DNA of 64,000 nt from Truepera sp. (lineage in GTDB: Bacteria; Deinococcota; Deinococci; Deinococcales; Trueperaceae): the NCBI GenBank assembly GCA_032027045.1, contig JAVSMU010000001.1, positions 1,802,787-1,866,786 of the forward strand, written 5' to 3'. Shown piece after piece: positions 34,610 through 42,793 of the stretch. Numbering within the stretch: the stretch's first letter is position 1; each line of letters opens with the position of its first letter. The translations under genes and the position numbers were made by a program. The notes under the pieces are model-generated. The model was not told the DNA's origin and ran no database searches. It saw nothing but the letters and a program-made list of their open reading frames with translations.

Positions 34610-36013
34610 ATGGCAACGAGGCGTTATTTCGGCACAGATGGCGTTCGCGGGGTCGCGGGAATGCACCCGATGACCGCGACGTTCGCGCTGAACCTGGGGA
34701 TGGCGGTGGCCGAGACCGTCCACCCGAGCGGCGGCGGGCAGCCTCACGTGCTGATCGGCATGGACACGCGGCGGTCGGGTCTCATGCTGGCCCACGCCGC
34801 TGCCGCGGGCCTTACGGCTCGCGGGGCCAGAGTCACTTGGCTCGGCGTGCTGCCAACCCCGGGCGTCTCGTTCCTGACGCGGGCACTGAAGGCCGATGCC
34901 GGTCTCATGGTCTCGGCCAGCCACAACCCCTTCGACGACAACGGTCTCAAACTGTTCGACCGTAACGGGGAGAAGCTGTCCGACGACGTAGAAGCCGAGA
35001 TCGAGGCCTTGATAGACAGCCTCGATGGCGGCGGCGCCGCCGGGCTTGCCGACGTCGTGGGCGAGCGCATCGGACGCATAAGCGTGGCCCGGCCCTGGGA
35101 CATAAACGATTCCTCGAACGGCCCAGACGCCAGCATCCTCAACGCCTACGTCAAGCACCTGTTCGACAATGCCCCGTACCTCGACGGCCTGCGGCTCGTG
35201 GTCGACTGCGCCCATGGCGCCAGCTACCAGATCGCGCCGCAGCTCTTCGCCAAGCTGGGTGCACGCCTGGAGGTCGTCAACGCCGACCCGGACGGGCTCA
35301 ACATCAACGTGGACTGCGGTTCCACCCACGCCGAGGCGCTCACCGCCCATGTCGTCGACGGCGGGTTCGAGGTCGGCATCACCTTCGACGGCGACGCCGA
35401 TCGGGCCCTCCTGATCGACTCGAGGGGCCGCGTGGTCACGGGCGATCAGATGTTGGCGATAACCGCACTGTCAAGGGGCGAGAAGGCGCTGGTGGCCACC
35501 CAGATGAGCAATTTGGGGACGGAGACGTTCCTGTCGAAGCATGGCGTGAAGATGCACAGGGCGAGGGTGGGCGACCGCTACGTGTTCGAAGAGCTCAAGA
35601 AGAACGGGCTGACGTTGGGCGGCGAGCAGTCGGGCCACCTGTTGTTCCTCGACAAGGCGCCGACCGGGGACGGCATCCTCACCTCGCTGTTGACGCTGGC
35701 AGCGGTGCGCAAGTCGGGCCGCAGCCTCGAGTCCTGGATGGACGAGATCCCCGTGTTCCCGCAGGTCCTCAAGAACGTGACGGTTCCGCCAGGCGCGCGC
35801 GACGAACTGGCCGGCGCGGCCACCGTGGCGAGCGCGGTTCGTGCGGCAGAACAGGAACTCGGCGCCACCGGGCGCGTGCTGCTGCGCGCCAGCGGCACCG
35901 AGCCCCTCGTGCGTGTGATGGTCGAGGGTACGGACCTGGAGCAGGTGGAGCGACTGGCGAACAACGTCGTCCGGGCTGTGGAGTCCGCCGCGCAGACCGC
36001 CGGGGCGGCCTAG
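34610..36013 (+). CDS. glmM: Phosphoglucosamine mutase
   Basis: This enzyme converts glucosamine 6-phosphate to the 1-phosphate for UDP-GlcNAc and cell-wall synthesis. The 467-residue protein begins RRYFGTDGVRGVAG as GlmM does and has catalytic Ser104 in SASHNPFDDNGLK, the metal loop FDGDADR, the sugar loop GGEQSGH and the phosphate loop RASGTEPLVRVMVEG. It has its own close -10 box although it follows polA by 42 bases. Its end overlaps the convergent 102-residue gene by four bases. Confidence 0.94.
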   Translation: MATRRYFGTDGVRGVAGMHPMTATFALNLGMAVAETVHPSGGGQPHVLIGMDTRRSGLMLAHAAAAGLTARGARVTWLGVLPTPGVSFLTRALKADAGLMVSASHNPFDDNGLKLFDRNGEKLSDDVEAEIEALIDSLDGGGAAGLADVVGERIGRISVARPWDINDSSNGPDASILNAYVKHLFDNAPYLDGLRLVVDCAHGASYQIAPQLFAKLGARLEVVNADPDGLNINVDCGSTHAEALTAHVVDGGFEVGITFDGDADRALLIDSRGRVVTGDQMLAITALSRGEKALVATQMSNLGTETFLSKHGVKMHRARVGDRYVFEELKKNGLTLGGEQSGHLLFLDKAPTGDGILTSLLTLAAVRKSGRSLESWMDEIPVFPQVLKNVTVPPGARDELAGAATVASAVRAAEQELGATGRVLLRASGTEPLVRVMVEGTDLEQVERLANNVVRAVESAAQTAGAA

Positions 36014-36318
36014 GAAACGAAGCCCGCCACGTAGTAGTCCGCGGCCGCGTGGGGCAGCTCGTCGGTCTTCAGGATGCAGAGGGTCCCCGTTACCGACTCC
36101 TGGTGGCACTCCCGGATGGTTCCGAAGGACGGCAGGCTCTGCCGCACCTTGGGCAGGTGCTCGTCTGGCTGTTGGCTCCGGTGCTCGTCCACGACTTTCT
36201 CATAGGCCGCCTGCAGGCCCTCGATGTCGTCGGCTTCGGCGACGATCCCCATACCGTTCCTGATCACGAGCAGCGACTTCATGTCGGCTCGCTTCGCTTT
36301 TAGGTCGGCGTCATTCAT
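36010..36318 (-). CDS. Hypothetical protein, 102 residues
   Basis: I do not recognise this family. The product starts MNDADLKAKRADMKSLLVIR and is soluble, mixed helix/strand, with two cysteines (in IRECHQ and TLCIL). The strong ribosome binding site AAAGGAGG nine bases before ATG 36318 supports it as a real gene. It converges on glmM with a four-base overlap. Downstream of its promoter region an inverted repeat (36343-36387) could be an operator. No partner gene suggests a role. Confidence 0.55.
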   Translation of the reverse strand: MNDADLKAKRADMKSLLVIRNGMGIVAEADDIEGLQAAYEKVVDEHRSQQPDEHLPKVRQSLPSFGTIRECHQESVTGTLCILKTDELPHAAADYYVAGFVS

Positions 36319-36697
36319 AGTGCTCGACCTCCTTTCCTCTTACCATCTACCCTAGTACCTATGGCCGCCTGACTCTGGTGTAGATGGACATCCGGCAAGG
36401 AAAGGCTGGTGCTAGGTGCTGACGCAACGGCCATTACTACGAGTGGCTGGTGAGCCACGGCTCGTGCGTCGTCCGGACTGCAGCGTTCGACCCGACAATT
36501 CTCAACGCAGTTCCGAGTCCTGAAGCTCTGTAGCAAGTGTGCCAGCCATGACGCCACACGCGAGCGGTAGTGTCTAGTTCGCATGTTACGGTCGGCGCAA
36601 TGATCCAGGAGGTGGGTGGGGCGCCGTGTGTGTTGAGCGTCCTTTCCGTGTCCGCTACAGGCCACCCGTTCTCGCAGCCTAAAGGAGTACCCGCGCA
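36319..36697. other. Noncoding stretch with an inverted repeat and a weak promoter
   Basis: CCATCTAC (36343-36350) and GTAGATGG (36380-36387) are complementary and lie upstream of the 102-residue gene. TTGAGC and TACAGG with 17-base spacing (36633-36661) are a weak promoter candidate for the GNAT gene. Base composition is less GC-rich than in neighbouring genes. No gene is supported here. Confidence 0.35.
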
Positions 36698-37639
36698 TTG
36701 CCCGTGACGATTCGTTCGCCGCGCGCCGAGGACTACCCCGTCCTTGCGGCCATCCACAACGAACAGAACGAACCTGACTGGCACACCACACCCGGGCGCC
36801 TGGCCGCATCCGATGCGCGGTCGGAAGCTCGAACGTCCCTCTTCCGGAGGCTCGTGGTCGAGGACGCCGGCCAGCTCCTCGCCACCGGCACGATCCACGG
36901 CGACTTCGGCGACCCGCCCCAACCCGGCAGGCGCTGGGTGTATCTATTCACCCACTCTGATCACAGGGGAAGGGGACTCGATCGCCAGATGCTACGGCGG
37001 GCCCTCGCATTGGATCCGGGGCCGGTCTCGGAGGTGGCCACCACAATCCGTGCCGACTTCATCGGCATGACGAGCTTCCTCGAAGAGGAAGGCTTCAAGG
37101 AGCTCTACCGCACCTGGGGCTCGCACCTCGACCTCAAGCGCTTCGATGCCGCCGCCTTCGAGCCACTGACAGCCGAACTGGAGAAACAGGGCGTTCGCTT
37201 GGTTCCCTACTCCGACCTCGCGCAGGCAGCCGAGCTCGTCGACCGCATCATCGCCTTCCAGCGACAGGCCGAGGAGGACTCATTAGCGTTCGAGCCGGTA
37301 ATCCCCCGCCGCCAGGACGACCTGATGAGCGAGTACGCGATGCCCGACACCCTCACGTTGGCGTTGACTGGAAAGGGCGAGATCGTCGGCATGTCGAGCC
37401 TCGTTGGCCCGCCGCGTGGTGAGATGATCGAGATCGGCTTTACCGGAGTAGCGAGGTCGTACCGACGCCGCGGGATCGCCACGGCGCTCGAGGCCCACAC
37501 CGCTTCACGCGCGCGGGAGCTCGGATTCACGGATCTCAACGCCGCCGGAGCCGGAGGCGATTCTCCCAACCTGCGGGTGAAGAGAAGGTTGGGCTACGAC
37601 ATCGAACCCGCATGGATAACCTTCGCCAAGCGCTACTGA
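36698..37639 (+). CDS. GNAT-family acetyltransferase with two GNAT modules
   Basis: The 313-residue protein appears to contain two tandem GNAT folds: the first about 3-150 (TIRSPRAEDYPVLAAIHN start, SDHRGRGLDRQM acetyl-CoA loop) and the second about 165-313 (VARSYRRRGIATALEAHT loop, then the DSPNLRVKRRLGYD end motif). Such proteins acetylate small amines or antibiotics; the substrate is unknown. A TTG start is used because it lies ten bases after AAAGGAG and ATG is absent; a GTG two codons on is an alternative. Confidence 0.78.
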   Translation: MPVTIRSPRAEDYPVLAAIHNEQNEPDWHTTPGRLAASDARSEARTSLFRRLVVEDAGQLLATGTIHGDFGDPPQPGRRWVYLFTHSDHRGRGLDRQMLRRALALDPGPVSEVATTIRADFIGMTSFLEEEGFKELYRTWGSHLDLKRFDAAAFEPLTAELEKQGVRLVPYSDLAQAAELVDRIIAFQRQAEEDSLAFEPVIPRRQDDLMSEYAMPDTLTLALTGKGEIVGMSSLVGPPRGEMIEIGFTGVARSYRRRGIATALEAHTASRARELGFTDLNAAGAGGDSPNLRVKRRLGYDIEPAWITFAKRY

Positions 37640-37764
37640 TCATTCCTGGGCAGCTGGCGTGTCAATCGCCTTGTTCTCTCACTGCGGTGCCCACCTCTAG
37701 CCCACCTGCACCCGGTAACATCGCACCTGAAGTCCCACCCACCTCGACCAACAGGACGAGTTCA

Positions 37765-37790
37765 CGTCGTCGCGTCGTCGCGTCGCGTCG
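37765..37790. repeat. Short GTCGTCGC direct repeats next to the tRNA promoter
   Basis: CGTCGTCGC and CGTCG units recur in tandem and abut the TTGACA box of the tRNA operon. They are probably slippage products. Confidence 0.4.
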
Positions 37791-37820
37791 TTGACAGTGC
37801 CGAGAACCCTTGCGTATACT
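37791..37820 (+). promoter_or_regulatory. Promoter of the tRNA-Ser/Ser/Arg cluster
   Basis: TTGACA and TATACT are separated by 18 bases, the best consensus promoter in the window. A 5' precursor of about 110 bases precedes the first tRNA. Confidence 0.75.
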
Positions 37821-37936
37821 TGCCAACGCTGACCGCACGGGCGGTCCTGCACGACACTCTCTACCGTGTGTATTGGCAGGTTCCGGACGGGCTGACAGGG
37901 AGTAACCGCAGGCTTCAAGCTGGTAGAAGGTTGACC

Positions 37937-38026
37937 GGAGGGTTGGCCGAGCGGTCGAAGGCGGCGGTCTTGAAAACCGTAGACGGGGCGACTCGTCCGG
38001 GGGTTCGAATCCCTCACCCTCCGCCA
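37937..38026 (+). tRNA. tRNA-Ser (anticodon UGA)
   Basis: The acceptor stem pairs GGAGGGT with ACCCTCC. The anticodon loop CTTGAAA carries TGA, the variable arm is long as in serine tRNAs, the T loop contains GTTCGAATC, and CCA is encoded. Confidence 0.95.
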
Positions 38027-38052
38027 AGGTAAGGTCAGTTGCGGAGTAGCGC

Positions 38053-38145
38053 GGAGAGGTGGCCGAGCGGCTGAAGGCGCTCCCCTGCTAAGGGAGTATG
38101 GGGGCAAAACCTCCATCGAGGGTTCAAATCCCTCCCTCTCCGCCA
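38053..38145 (+). tRNA. tRNA-Ser (anticodon GCU)
   Basis: The acceptor stem pairs GGAGAGG with CCTCTCC. The anticodon stem CTCCC/GGGAG encloses CTGCTAA with GCT. A long variable arm and encoded CCA are present. It lies 26 bases after the first tRNA-Ser. Confidence 0.95.
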
Positions 38146-38169
38146 AACGACTCAAGGGTCGTACGACTT

Positions 38170-38246
<77 letters not shown>

Positions 38247-38266
38247 AACAAAGCACGATGGGCACG

Positions 38267-38288
38267 GCGCTTCTCACGAGGCGCTTTT
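38267..38288 (+). terminator. Rho-independent terminator after the tRNA cluster
   Basis: GCGCTTC and GAGGCGC form a seven-pair stem with one T-G pair and a TCAC loop, followed by TTTT. It lies 20 bases after tRNA-Arg. Confidence 0.7.
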
Positions 38289-38521
38289 CGCCGTTGGGGT
38301 CGTTGGTAGCTGGCTGGTAGCCATTCGCAGCATCGTGGAATGCCCTGGCCAGTCGCCGTCAGTAGTCAGCCGGTCTCGATTCTGGGCATGCACTGACGGA
38401 GGTAGCCGTTCGAGGATGGTCAAATTGGACGGCGGGGCCGTGGTTAGGGGTCACATAAGATATTCCCAGGGGACCCAGCCGGCGTTCCAGCGGTGCAAGC
38501 GTTCCCCACTAGCCGGAAACG

Positions 38522-39091
38522 TCAGGGGATGCGGAAGGTGTGGATTGTATCTGGGTTGCTCACCTGTACCCAGCTTTGCCCGCCTACCTTGAGATTGTCC
38601 GGAAAGACGATGACGTTCGTGGTTTCGTGGGGAGGCACGGCCGTGGGCGCGAACAACGCCTGTACGCCGGCTTCGTAAGCAAGTCTTGCGATCCTCTGGG
38701 TGGGACGGGGGTTCTCTGGCGTTCCACGGAGCCACGCCGCGAACAGGTGTTCGCGTTTCACGCCGAGCAGAGCGAGCGTAGTCGGGTCGCGTAGATCGAG
38801 GACGCGCTCGAGGTGGTATTCGAGAGCGAAGAGGACCATTGGCGGCGCGGGCTTGAATGCCACTTCCTGTTTGCTTTTTACGAGGAATTCTGTTTCTTTC
38901 AGGGCCGCTATTGGATTCTCGCTCGTGTAAAGGGCCCGGAATCTACCCTGCACGTGGTATCGGCCGGGCGCCTTGAGGGCGCCGATGCCGCTGATGGGGT
39001 CGTTTGCATGTTTGAGTTTCACGAAGGGGTAGGAAAAGCCTCTGGCGGCTGTAATTGGGAGGTGGCCTTGGGGCCCAGACGGCTGGGGCAC
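38522..39091 (-). CDS. RES-domain toxin
   Basis: RES proteins are type II toxins that attack NAD+ or ADP-ribosylate a host enzyme and so stop growth. The 189-residue protein has the fold's signature region GRYHVQGRF, ALYTSENPIAALKETEF with the conserved Arg, Tyr and Glu, and a C-terminal NVIVFPDNL segment. It starts with GTG directly after the stop of a DUF2384-type antitoxin gene with no intervening base, the usual antitoxin-first order. The pair lies beside three tRNA genes, a common place for acquired modules. Confidence 0.82.
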   Translation of the reverse strand: MPQPSGPQGHLPITAARGFSYPFVKLKHANDPISGIGALKAPGRYHVQGRFRALYTSENPIAALKETEFLVKSKQEVAFKPAPPMVLFALEYHLERVLDLRDPTTLALLGVKREHLFAAWLRGTPENPRPTQRIARLAYEAGVQALFAPTAVPPHETTNVIVFPDNLKVGGQSWVQVSNPDTIHTFRIP

Positions 39092-39457
39092 TCAGGCGGG
39101 CGCTCCGCTGAGCATGTGGTCGACGAGTTCTTGCACGATGTCGATCTCGCCATTGCGCATGAGGTCTATGGGGCTGTCGCCATCGAGGGCGGGGTGGGGG
39201 GCCTTGAGCCAGATTCGGACGCTGCGGTCATCCCCGCCGGTGAGCTGCTTGAGGGCACTGATGATGTAGACGACTTTCCCGAGAGCGGGTTGGAGGGAGG
39301 CGGCGGCGGGGTCTTGCCGGATGCGCCGGTCGCTCTTACCCGTGATGGAGGCTACGTCCCCGGTCTTGACGTGAAGATAGTCGCGCACGCGCGTGGCGTC
39401 TATGTGCCCGAGGTCGTTATAGAAACCAGGGTCAGTGTGAGAGAGAATTCCAGGCAT
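39092..39457 (-). CDS. ParS/MbcA/Xre-type antitoxin (DUF2384)
   Basis: The 121-residue protein should bind and neutralise the RES toxin and repress its own promoter. Its N-terminal half is helical and DNA-binding-like (VRDYLHVKTGDVASITGKSD), and the C-terminal half is the DUF2384 module that blocks the toxin, ending PALDGDSPIDLMRNGE then IDIVQELVDHMLSG. ATG 39457 has AAAGGAGG nine bases away. A promoter is visible at 39483-39510. The open frame extends further upstream without homology. Confidence 0.82.
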   Translation of the reverse strand: MPGILSHTDPGFYNDLGHIDATRVRDYLHVKTGDVASITGKSDRRIRQDPAAASLQPALGKVVYIISALKQLTGGDDRSVRIWLKAPHPALDGDSPIDLMRNGEIDIVQELVDHMLSGAPA

Positions 39458-39482
39458 GTTTACCGCCTCCTTTCCTACTGCA

Positions 39483-39510
39483 ATCTTACCACTTTTCCAG
39501 TCATGTTGAA
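39483..39510 (-). promoter_or_regulatory. Promoter of the toxin-antitoxin operon
   Basis: On the minus strand TTCAAC and TAAGAT are separated by 16 bases, followed by a 25-base leader with AAAGGAGG. Confidence 0.5.
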
Positions 39511-39747
39511 GGCACAACTTTGCCGCACACCTTCCTGCTGGGAGGGATGGACACTGCCTTCTTGACGCTTCCTCTTGATTCACCTGAACCACCTTTAGAC
39601 GGGCTCCAGCCCACTCAAGTGCACCGTGCTAGAACAGCACTTCTGCCAGTACGGATGGCCCTGGGCAACCCCACCAGCCACGACCGACAATGAGTTGACG
39701 CTAGGCGTGGGTCATCCGCCAGGCGCATTACGGAAAGCGAGGAAACA

Positions 39748-40500
39748 ATGGCACGCTTCGATAAGACGATCGCATTGGTCACCGGTGGCGCCCGCGGCAT
39801 GGGCGCAGAGCACGTGCGTGGCTTGGTGGCTGAAGGAGCACGCGTAGTAATTGGTGACGTCCTGGAAGAAGAGGGCAAGGCGCTCGCGGCCGGCTTGGGT
39901 AGCAACGCGGTGTTCGTCAAGCTCGACGTTACGAAAGAGCAGGACTGGGAGGCGGCGATCGCCGCGGCCGAGAAGCTCGGTGGGCCCCTGACCCTGCTCG
40001 TAAACAACGCAGGCGTGCTCGCTATGGCGCCCCTCGCCGACATGCCTACGGCAGATTTCAAGCGCGTCATCGACATCAACTTGCTTGGCACCTTCTTAGG
40101 CATCCGGTACGCCGTGCCCCCCATGCGCAAGGCCGGGGGAGGCGTCATCATCAACATCTCCTCCACGGGCGGCATGGTGGGCTACGCGGGCCTCGGGGCC
40201 TACGTTGCCAGCAAGTGGGCCGTCCGCGGGCTGACGAAGACCGCGGCGCTGGAACTGGGCCACGACAACATCCGCGTGATGTCCGTTCATCCCGGAGGGA
40301 TCCGTACTCCGATGACCGAAGGCATGAGCGACGAGATGGCCGCCGGCCAGGCCATCCCTCGCTTCGGAGAGATCGAGGAAGTCACGAAGATGGTGTTGTT
40401 CCTCGCCAGCGAAGCGACTTTCAGCACCGGCTCCGAGTTCGTCATCGATGGTGGTGTGCTACTGGGCTCCGTCGCCCCCATCGAGGCAGCAGCGAACTAG
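39748..40500 (+). CDS. Short-chain dehydrogenase/reductase
   Basis: The 250-residue protein is a classical SDR with cofactor motif TGGARGMGAEH, VNNAG, the catalytic Ser in INISSTGGMVG and Tyr/Lys in AYVASK, and the end motif FVIDGGVLLG. The sequence style is close to 3-alpha/20-beta-hydroxysteroid dehydrogenases and to glucose 1-dehydrogenases, but the substrate is not decidable. CGAGGAAACA before the ATG is a serviceable ribosome binding site. It stands alone. Confidence 0.85.
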   Translation: MARFDKTIALVTGGARGMGAEHVRGLVAEGARVVIGDVLEEEGKALAAGLGSNAVFVKLDVTKEQDWEAAIAAAEKLGGPLTLLVNNAGVLAMAPLADMPTADFKRVIDINLLGTFLGIRYAVPPMRKAGGGVIINISSTGGMVGYAGLGAYVASKWAVRGLTKTAALELGHDNIRVMSVHPGGIRTPMTEGMSDEMAAGQAIPRFGEIEEVTKMVLFLASEATFSTGSEFVIDGGVLLGSVAPIEAAAN

Positions 40501-40576
40501 GTCGGCGCCCGGCACCCCGAAGCACACCGACCCCTTTCCGGGACCGTGATGGCCGTGACGGTCAGCACGGTCCCGA

Positions 40577-40582
40577 TATCAT
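40577..40582 (+). promoter_or_regulatory. -10 box of leaderless type for the uracil-DNA glycosylase
   Basis: TATCAT ends six bases before GTG 40589. Confidence 0.55.
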
Positions 40583-40588
40583 GTCCGC

Positions 40589-41347
40589 GTGGATGAGAAC
40601 TTCGTCCCTGAGCCGACTGAGCGCTCGGCCCAAGGGAACGCGCGCACCTTCGACCCTTACCCGCCGGAACTGGCCACCTGCCGACTCTGTCCGCGCCTGG
40701 CGGAGTACCGCGAGCGTGTTGCGCGGGAGAAACGCAAGGCCTACAAGGACGAGGAGTACTGGGGCGCCCCGGTACCCGGCTTCGGCGACCCCAAGGCCAA
40801 GCTCGTATTGGTGGGCCTGGCGCCGGGCGCGCACGGCAGCAACCGCACGGGCAGAATGTTCACGGGGGACGCCTCGGGCGACTTCCTTTACCCCGCCCTG
40901 CACCGCGCCGGGCTGGCGTCCGGCCCGAAGGCGATCAACCGCTTCGACGGGCTGACTCTGAAAGGCGTCTGGATCACGGCCGCGCTGCGCTGCGTGCCGC
41001 CCGGCAACAAGCCCGAGCGGCAGGAGATACTCACGTGTCAGAAGTGGCTCGAGTACGACCTGGACGGGCTCACGAACGCGCGAGTGGCACTGGCCATCGG
41101 CAAGATCGGTCACGACGCGGCGCTGACCGCCTGGCGCTCACGCGGGCTTAAGACGACCTTCGCCGCCCACAAGTTCTCCCACGGGGCAGTTCACGATCTG
41201 GGCCGGCTTCCAGGAGCTGCCGCAAGTAGCGCGCTGACGCTCGTTGACGTCTACCACGTGAGTTTCCAGAACACGAACACCGGGCGCCTCACGGAGCAGA
41301 TGTTCGACGAAGTGCTGGCGCGAGCCATGAAGCTGGCGGGGCTCTAG
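40589..41347 (+). CDS. Family 5 uracil-DNA glycosylase (UDGb), Fe-S protein
   Basis: This repair enzyme removes uracil, and in known UDGb also hypoxanthine, from DNA. The 252-residue protein has four cysteines placed to bind a 4Fe-4S cluster (Cys31, Cys34, Cys135, Cys150), the motif GLAPGAHGSNRTGRMFTGD, in which the family-4 Glu is replaced by Ala as in UDGb, and the C-terminal VYHVSFQNTNTGRL loop. The GTG start follows from the close -10 box. Homologues occur in Thermus and other thermophiles. Confidence 0.88.
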   Translation: MDENFVPEPTERSAQGNARTFDPYPPELATCRLCPRLAEYRERVAREKRKAYKDEEYWGAPVPGFGDPKAKLVLVGLAPGAHGSNRTGRMFTGDASGDFLYPALHRAGLASGPKAINRFDGLTLKGVWITAALRCVPPGNKPERQEILTCQKWLEYDLDGLTNARVALAIGKIGHDAALTAWRSRGLKTTFAAHKFSHGAVHDLGRLPGAAASSALTLVDVYHVSFQNTNTGRLTEQMFDEVLARAMKLAGL

Positions 41348-41357
41348 CACTCCTTAC

Positions 41358-42263
41358 TCAATCATCCTCCGGGCCGCGGAAGTGCCCGGGCGGTTGGTCG
41401 GCGGCCCACGAGGCCTGGCTCAGGAGTCCGCGCAGAGCGGCCACCTCGTGGGCCGTGGGCTCCGCACGATCGATCAGTCCCCGGTAGACGCGCAAGATGC
41501 CCGGGGCGCGGCGCTCGTCGGTGTAGCCGATCTTCAACATCAAGGCCTGCAGCTGAGCGTAGAAGCGCTCGAGCTGGTCCCGGCTCGCTGGTGTGTGGCG
41601 AGGCCCGCCCTTTGCCGAGCCCGTTACTCCCTCGCTGGACACGCCGTCCGTCTGGGCACCCCCGGCGGCTTGCGCTTGCACCCCCCCGGCGGCCTGCGCT
41701 TGCACACCTCCCGCGGCCTGGACGTAGGCGCCCCCGGCGGCAAGTGGCTGCGCACCTCCGGCGGCCTGTGCGTACTCGTACGCCACCACCAGCACGGCCT
41801 GGGCCAGGTTCAACGACGCGAAGTCGACGGTGGGCACGATGATCTGCGCCTGGCAACGCGTCAGCTCGTCGTTGGACAGACCATGGTCCTCGGGGCCGAA
41901 CACGACCGCCGTGCCGCTCTTCAGTCGCGGGGCGACGGTCCTCGGGGTGAACAGCGGGTAGTTCTCGGCCTTGCGCGGGCGCGCGCTGGTGCCGAAGGCC
42001 AGCGTGGTGTCCGCTATGGCGTCCTCGAGCGAGTCGACCACCTTGGCGTTCTCGAGGACCGCCTCGGCGTGCGTGGCGAGGTCGAAGCTCCGCCGGTCGA
42101 TGCGGCAGCGGGGCGCGACCAGCCAGAGGTCGTGCAGGCCGAAGTTGAGCATGGCCCGCGCCACCGACCCCACGTTCGCAGACTCCTTGGTGCGCACCAG
42201 CACGACGCGCGGTCCGCGGGCGACCTCCGGTGCCCTGTCTGCCTTCTGTTCTCCCAAGGTCAC
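41358..42263 (-). CDS. SPOUT-class RNA methyltransferase (TrmJ-like) with an octapeptide-repeat insert
   Basis: The 301-residue protein has the SpoU/TrmJ start VVLVRTKESANVGSVARAMLNFG, TLAFGTSARPRK, VVFGPEDHGLSNDEL and IIVPTVDFASLNLAQAVLVVAYEY, so it should 2'-O-methylate tRNA or rRNA. After the knot domain, about residues 160-200 hold five Ala/Gly-rich octads (QAAGGVQA and variants) before a C-terminal helical domain (about 225-290). The GTG at 42263 is chosen because TATGCT ends seven bases before it. The insert is unusual for the family and looks like expansion of a 24-bp DNA unit. Confidence 0.85.
   Translation of the reverse strand: MTLGEQKADRAPEVARGPRVVLVRTKESANVGSVARAMLNFGLHDLWLVAPRCRIDRRSFDLATHAEAVLENAKVVDSLEDAIADTTLAFGTSARPRKAENYPLFTPRTVAPRLKSGTAVVFGPEDHGLSNDELTRCQAQIIVPTVDFASLNLAQAVLVVAYEYAQAAGGAQPLAAGGAYVQAAGGVQAQAAGGVQAQAAGGAQTDGVSSEGVTGSAKGGPRHTPASRDQLERFYAQLQALMLKIGYTDERRAPGILRVYRGLIDRAEPTAHEVAALRGLLSQASWAADQPPGHFRGPEDD
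41656..41776 (-). repeat. Five 24-bp tandem coding repeats in the methyltransferase gene
   Basis: Units of 24 bases share a CCCCCGGCGGCCTGCGCTT core on the plus strand and encode xAAGGxxx octads. Some neighbouring copies are nearly identical, which suggests recent expansion. Confidence 0.7.
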
Positions 42264-42270
42264 GCCGGCG

Positions 42271-42276
42271 AGCATA
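42271..42276 (-). promoter_or_regulatory. -10 box of leaderless type for the TrmJ-like gene
   Basis: TATGCT on the minus strand ends seven bases before GTG 42263. Confidence 0.5.
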
Positions 42277-42370
42277 GCAGCGCCCGGCAACTCGGCGGCG
42301 CGAAAAGAAAAGCCGGCGGAACCGTGCCCGTCGGCCTCATGCTGGTTTGTGCGTGGTGGTCTTCGGCGGC

Positions 42371-42646
42371 TTAGGCCTCGACCCCTTTGAGTGCGTTGAT
42401 GCGCTTGGCGAGGCGCGACTTGCGGCGCGCCGCAGTGTTGGCGTGCAGCAGCGACGACTTGATGGCGCGGTCGACCAGGCCCTGGACTACCTTCTGGTAC
42501 TTGGCGGCCGCATCGAAGTCGCCCGCCTCTGCCGCCGCCACGGCCTTCTTCGTGAAGGTCCGGATGGTGCTCTTCTGCGCGCGGTTGGCTAGGCGACGCA
42601 CTTCGGCCTGGCGCTGGCGCTTCATGGTTGAAAGGTTGTGTGGCAC
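42371..42646 (-). CDS. rpsT: 30S ribosomal protein S20
   Basis: This 91-residue basic protein binds 16S rRNA early in 30S assembly. Signatures are NLSTMKRQRQAEVRRLANRAQKS near the start in outline and SSLLHANTAARRKSRLAKRIN near the end. The GTG at 42646 is preferred: GAGGAG lies five bases away and the result MPHNLS matches Thermus-type starts, whereas the open frame begins four codons earlier. The promoter at 42736-42764 implies an 80-base leader, long enough for autogenous control by S20, which is known in E. coli. Confidence 0.93.
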   Translation of the reverse strand: MPHNLSTMKRQRQAEVRRLANRAQKSTIRTFTKKAVAAAEAGDFDAAAKYQKVVQGLVDRAIKSSLLHANTAARRKSRLAKRINALKGVEA

Positions 42647-42735
42647 GTTACTCCTCATTCTTCTTGCTTGGCGCCGGCTGCGGCCGGGAGTTGGGTCTCA
42701 AGCTCAAAGGCCCGTTGAGGGCCGACAACTGGCCA

Positions 42736-42764
42736 ATGCTAGCACGGCGTGCGTGACCACTCAA
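42736..42764 (-). promoter_or_regulatory. Promoter of rpsT
   Basis: On the minus strand TTGAGT and TAGCAT are separated by 17 bases. The region is divergent from the next gene, whose own -10 box lies 17 bases beyond the -35. Confidence 0.6.
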
Positions 42765-42780
42765 GGCGCCCGGGGCCTGG

Positions 42781-42786
42781 TAGCGT
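42781..42786 (+). promoter_or_regulatory. -10 box of leaderless type for the membrane protein gene
   Basis: TAGCGT ends seven bases before ATG 42794. Confidence 0.45.
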
Positions 42787-42793
42787 TCGTAGG

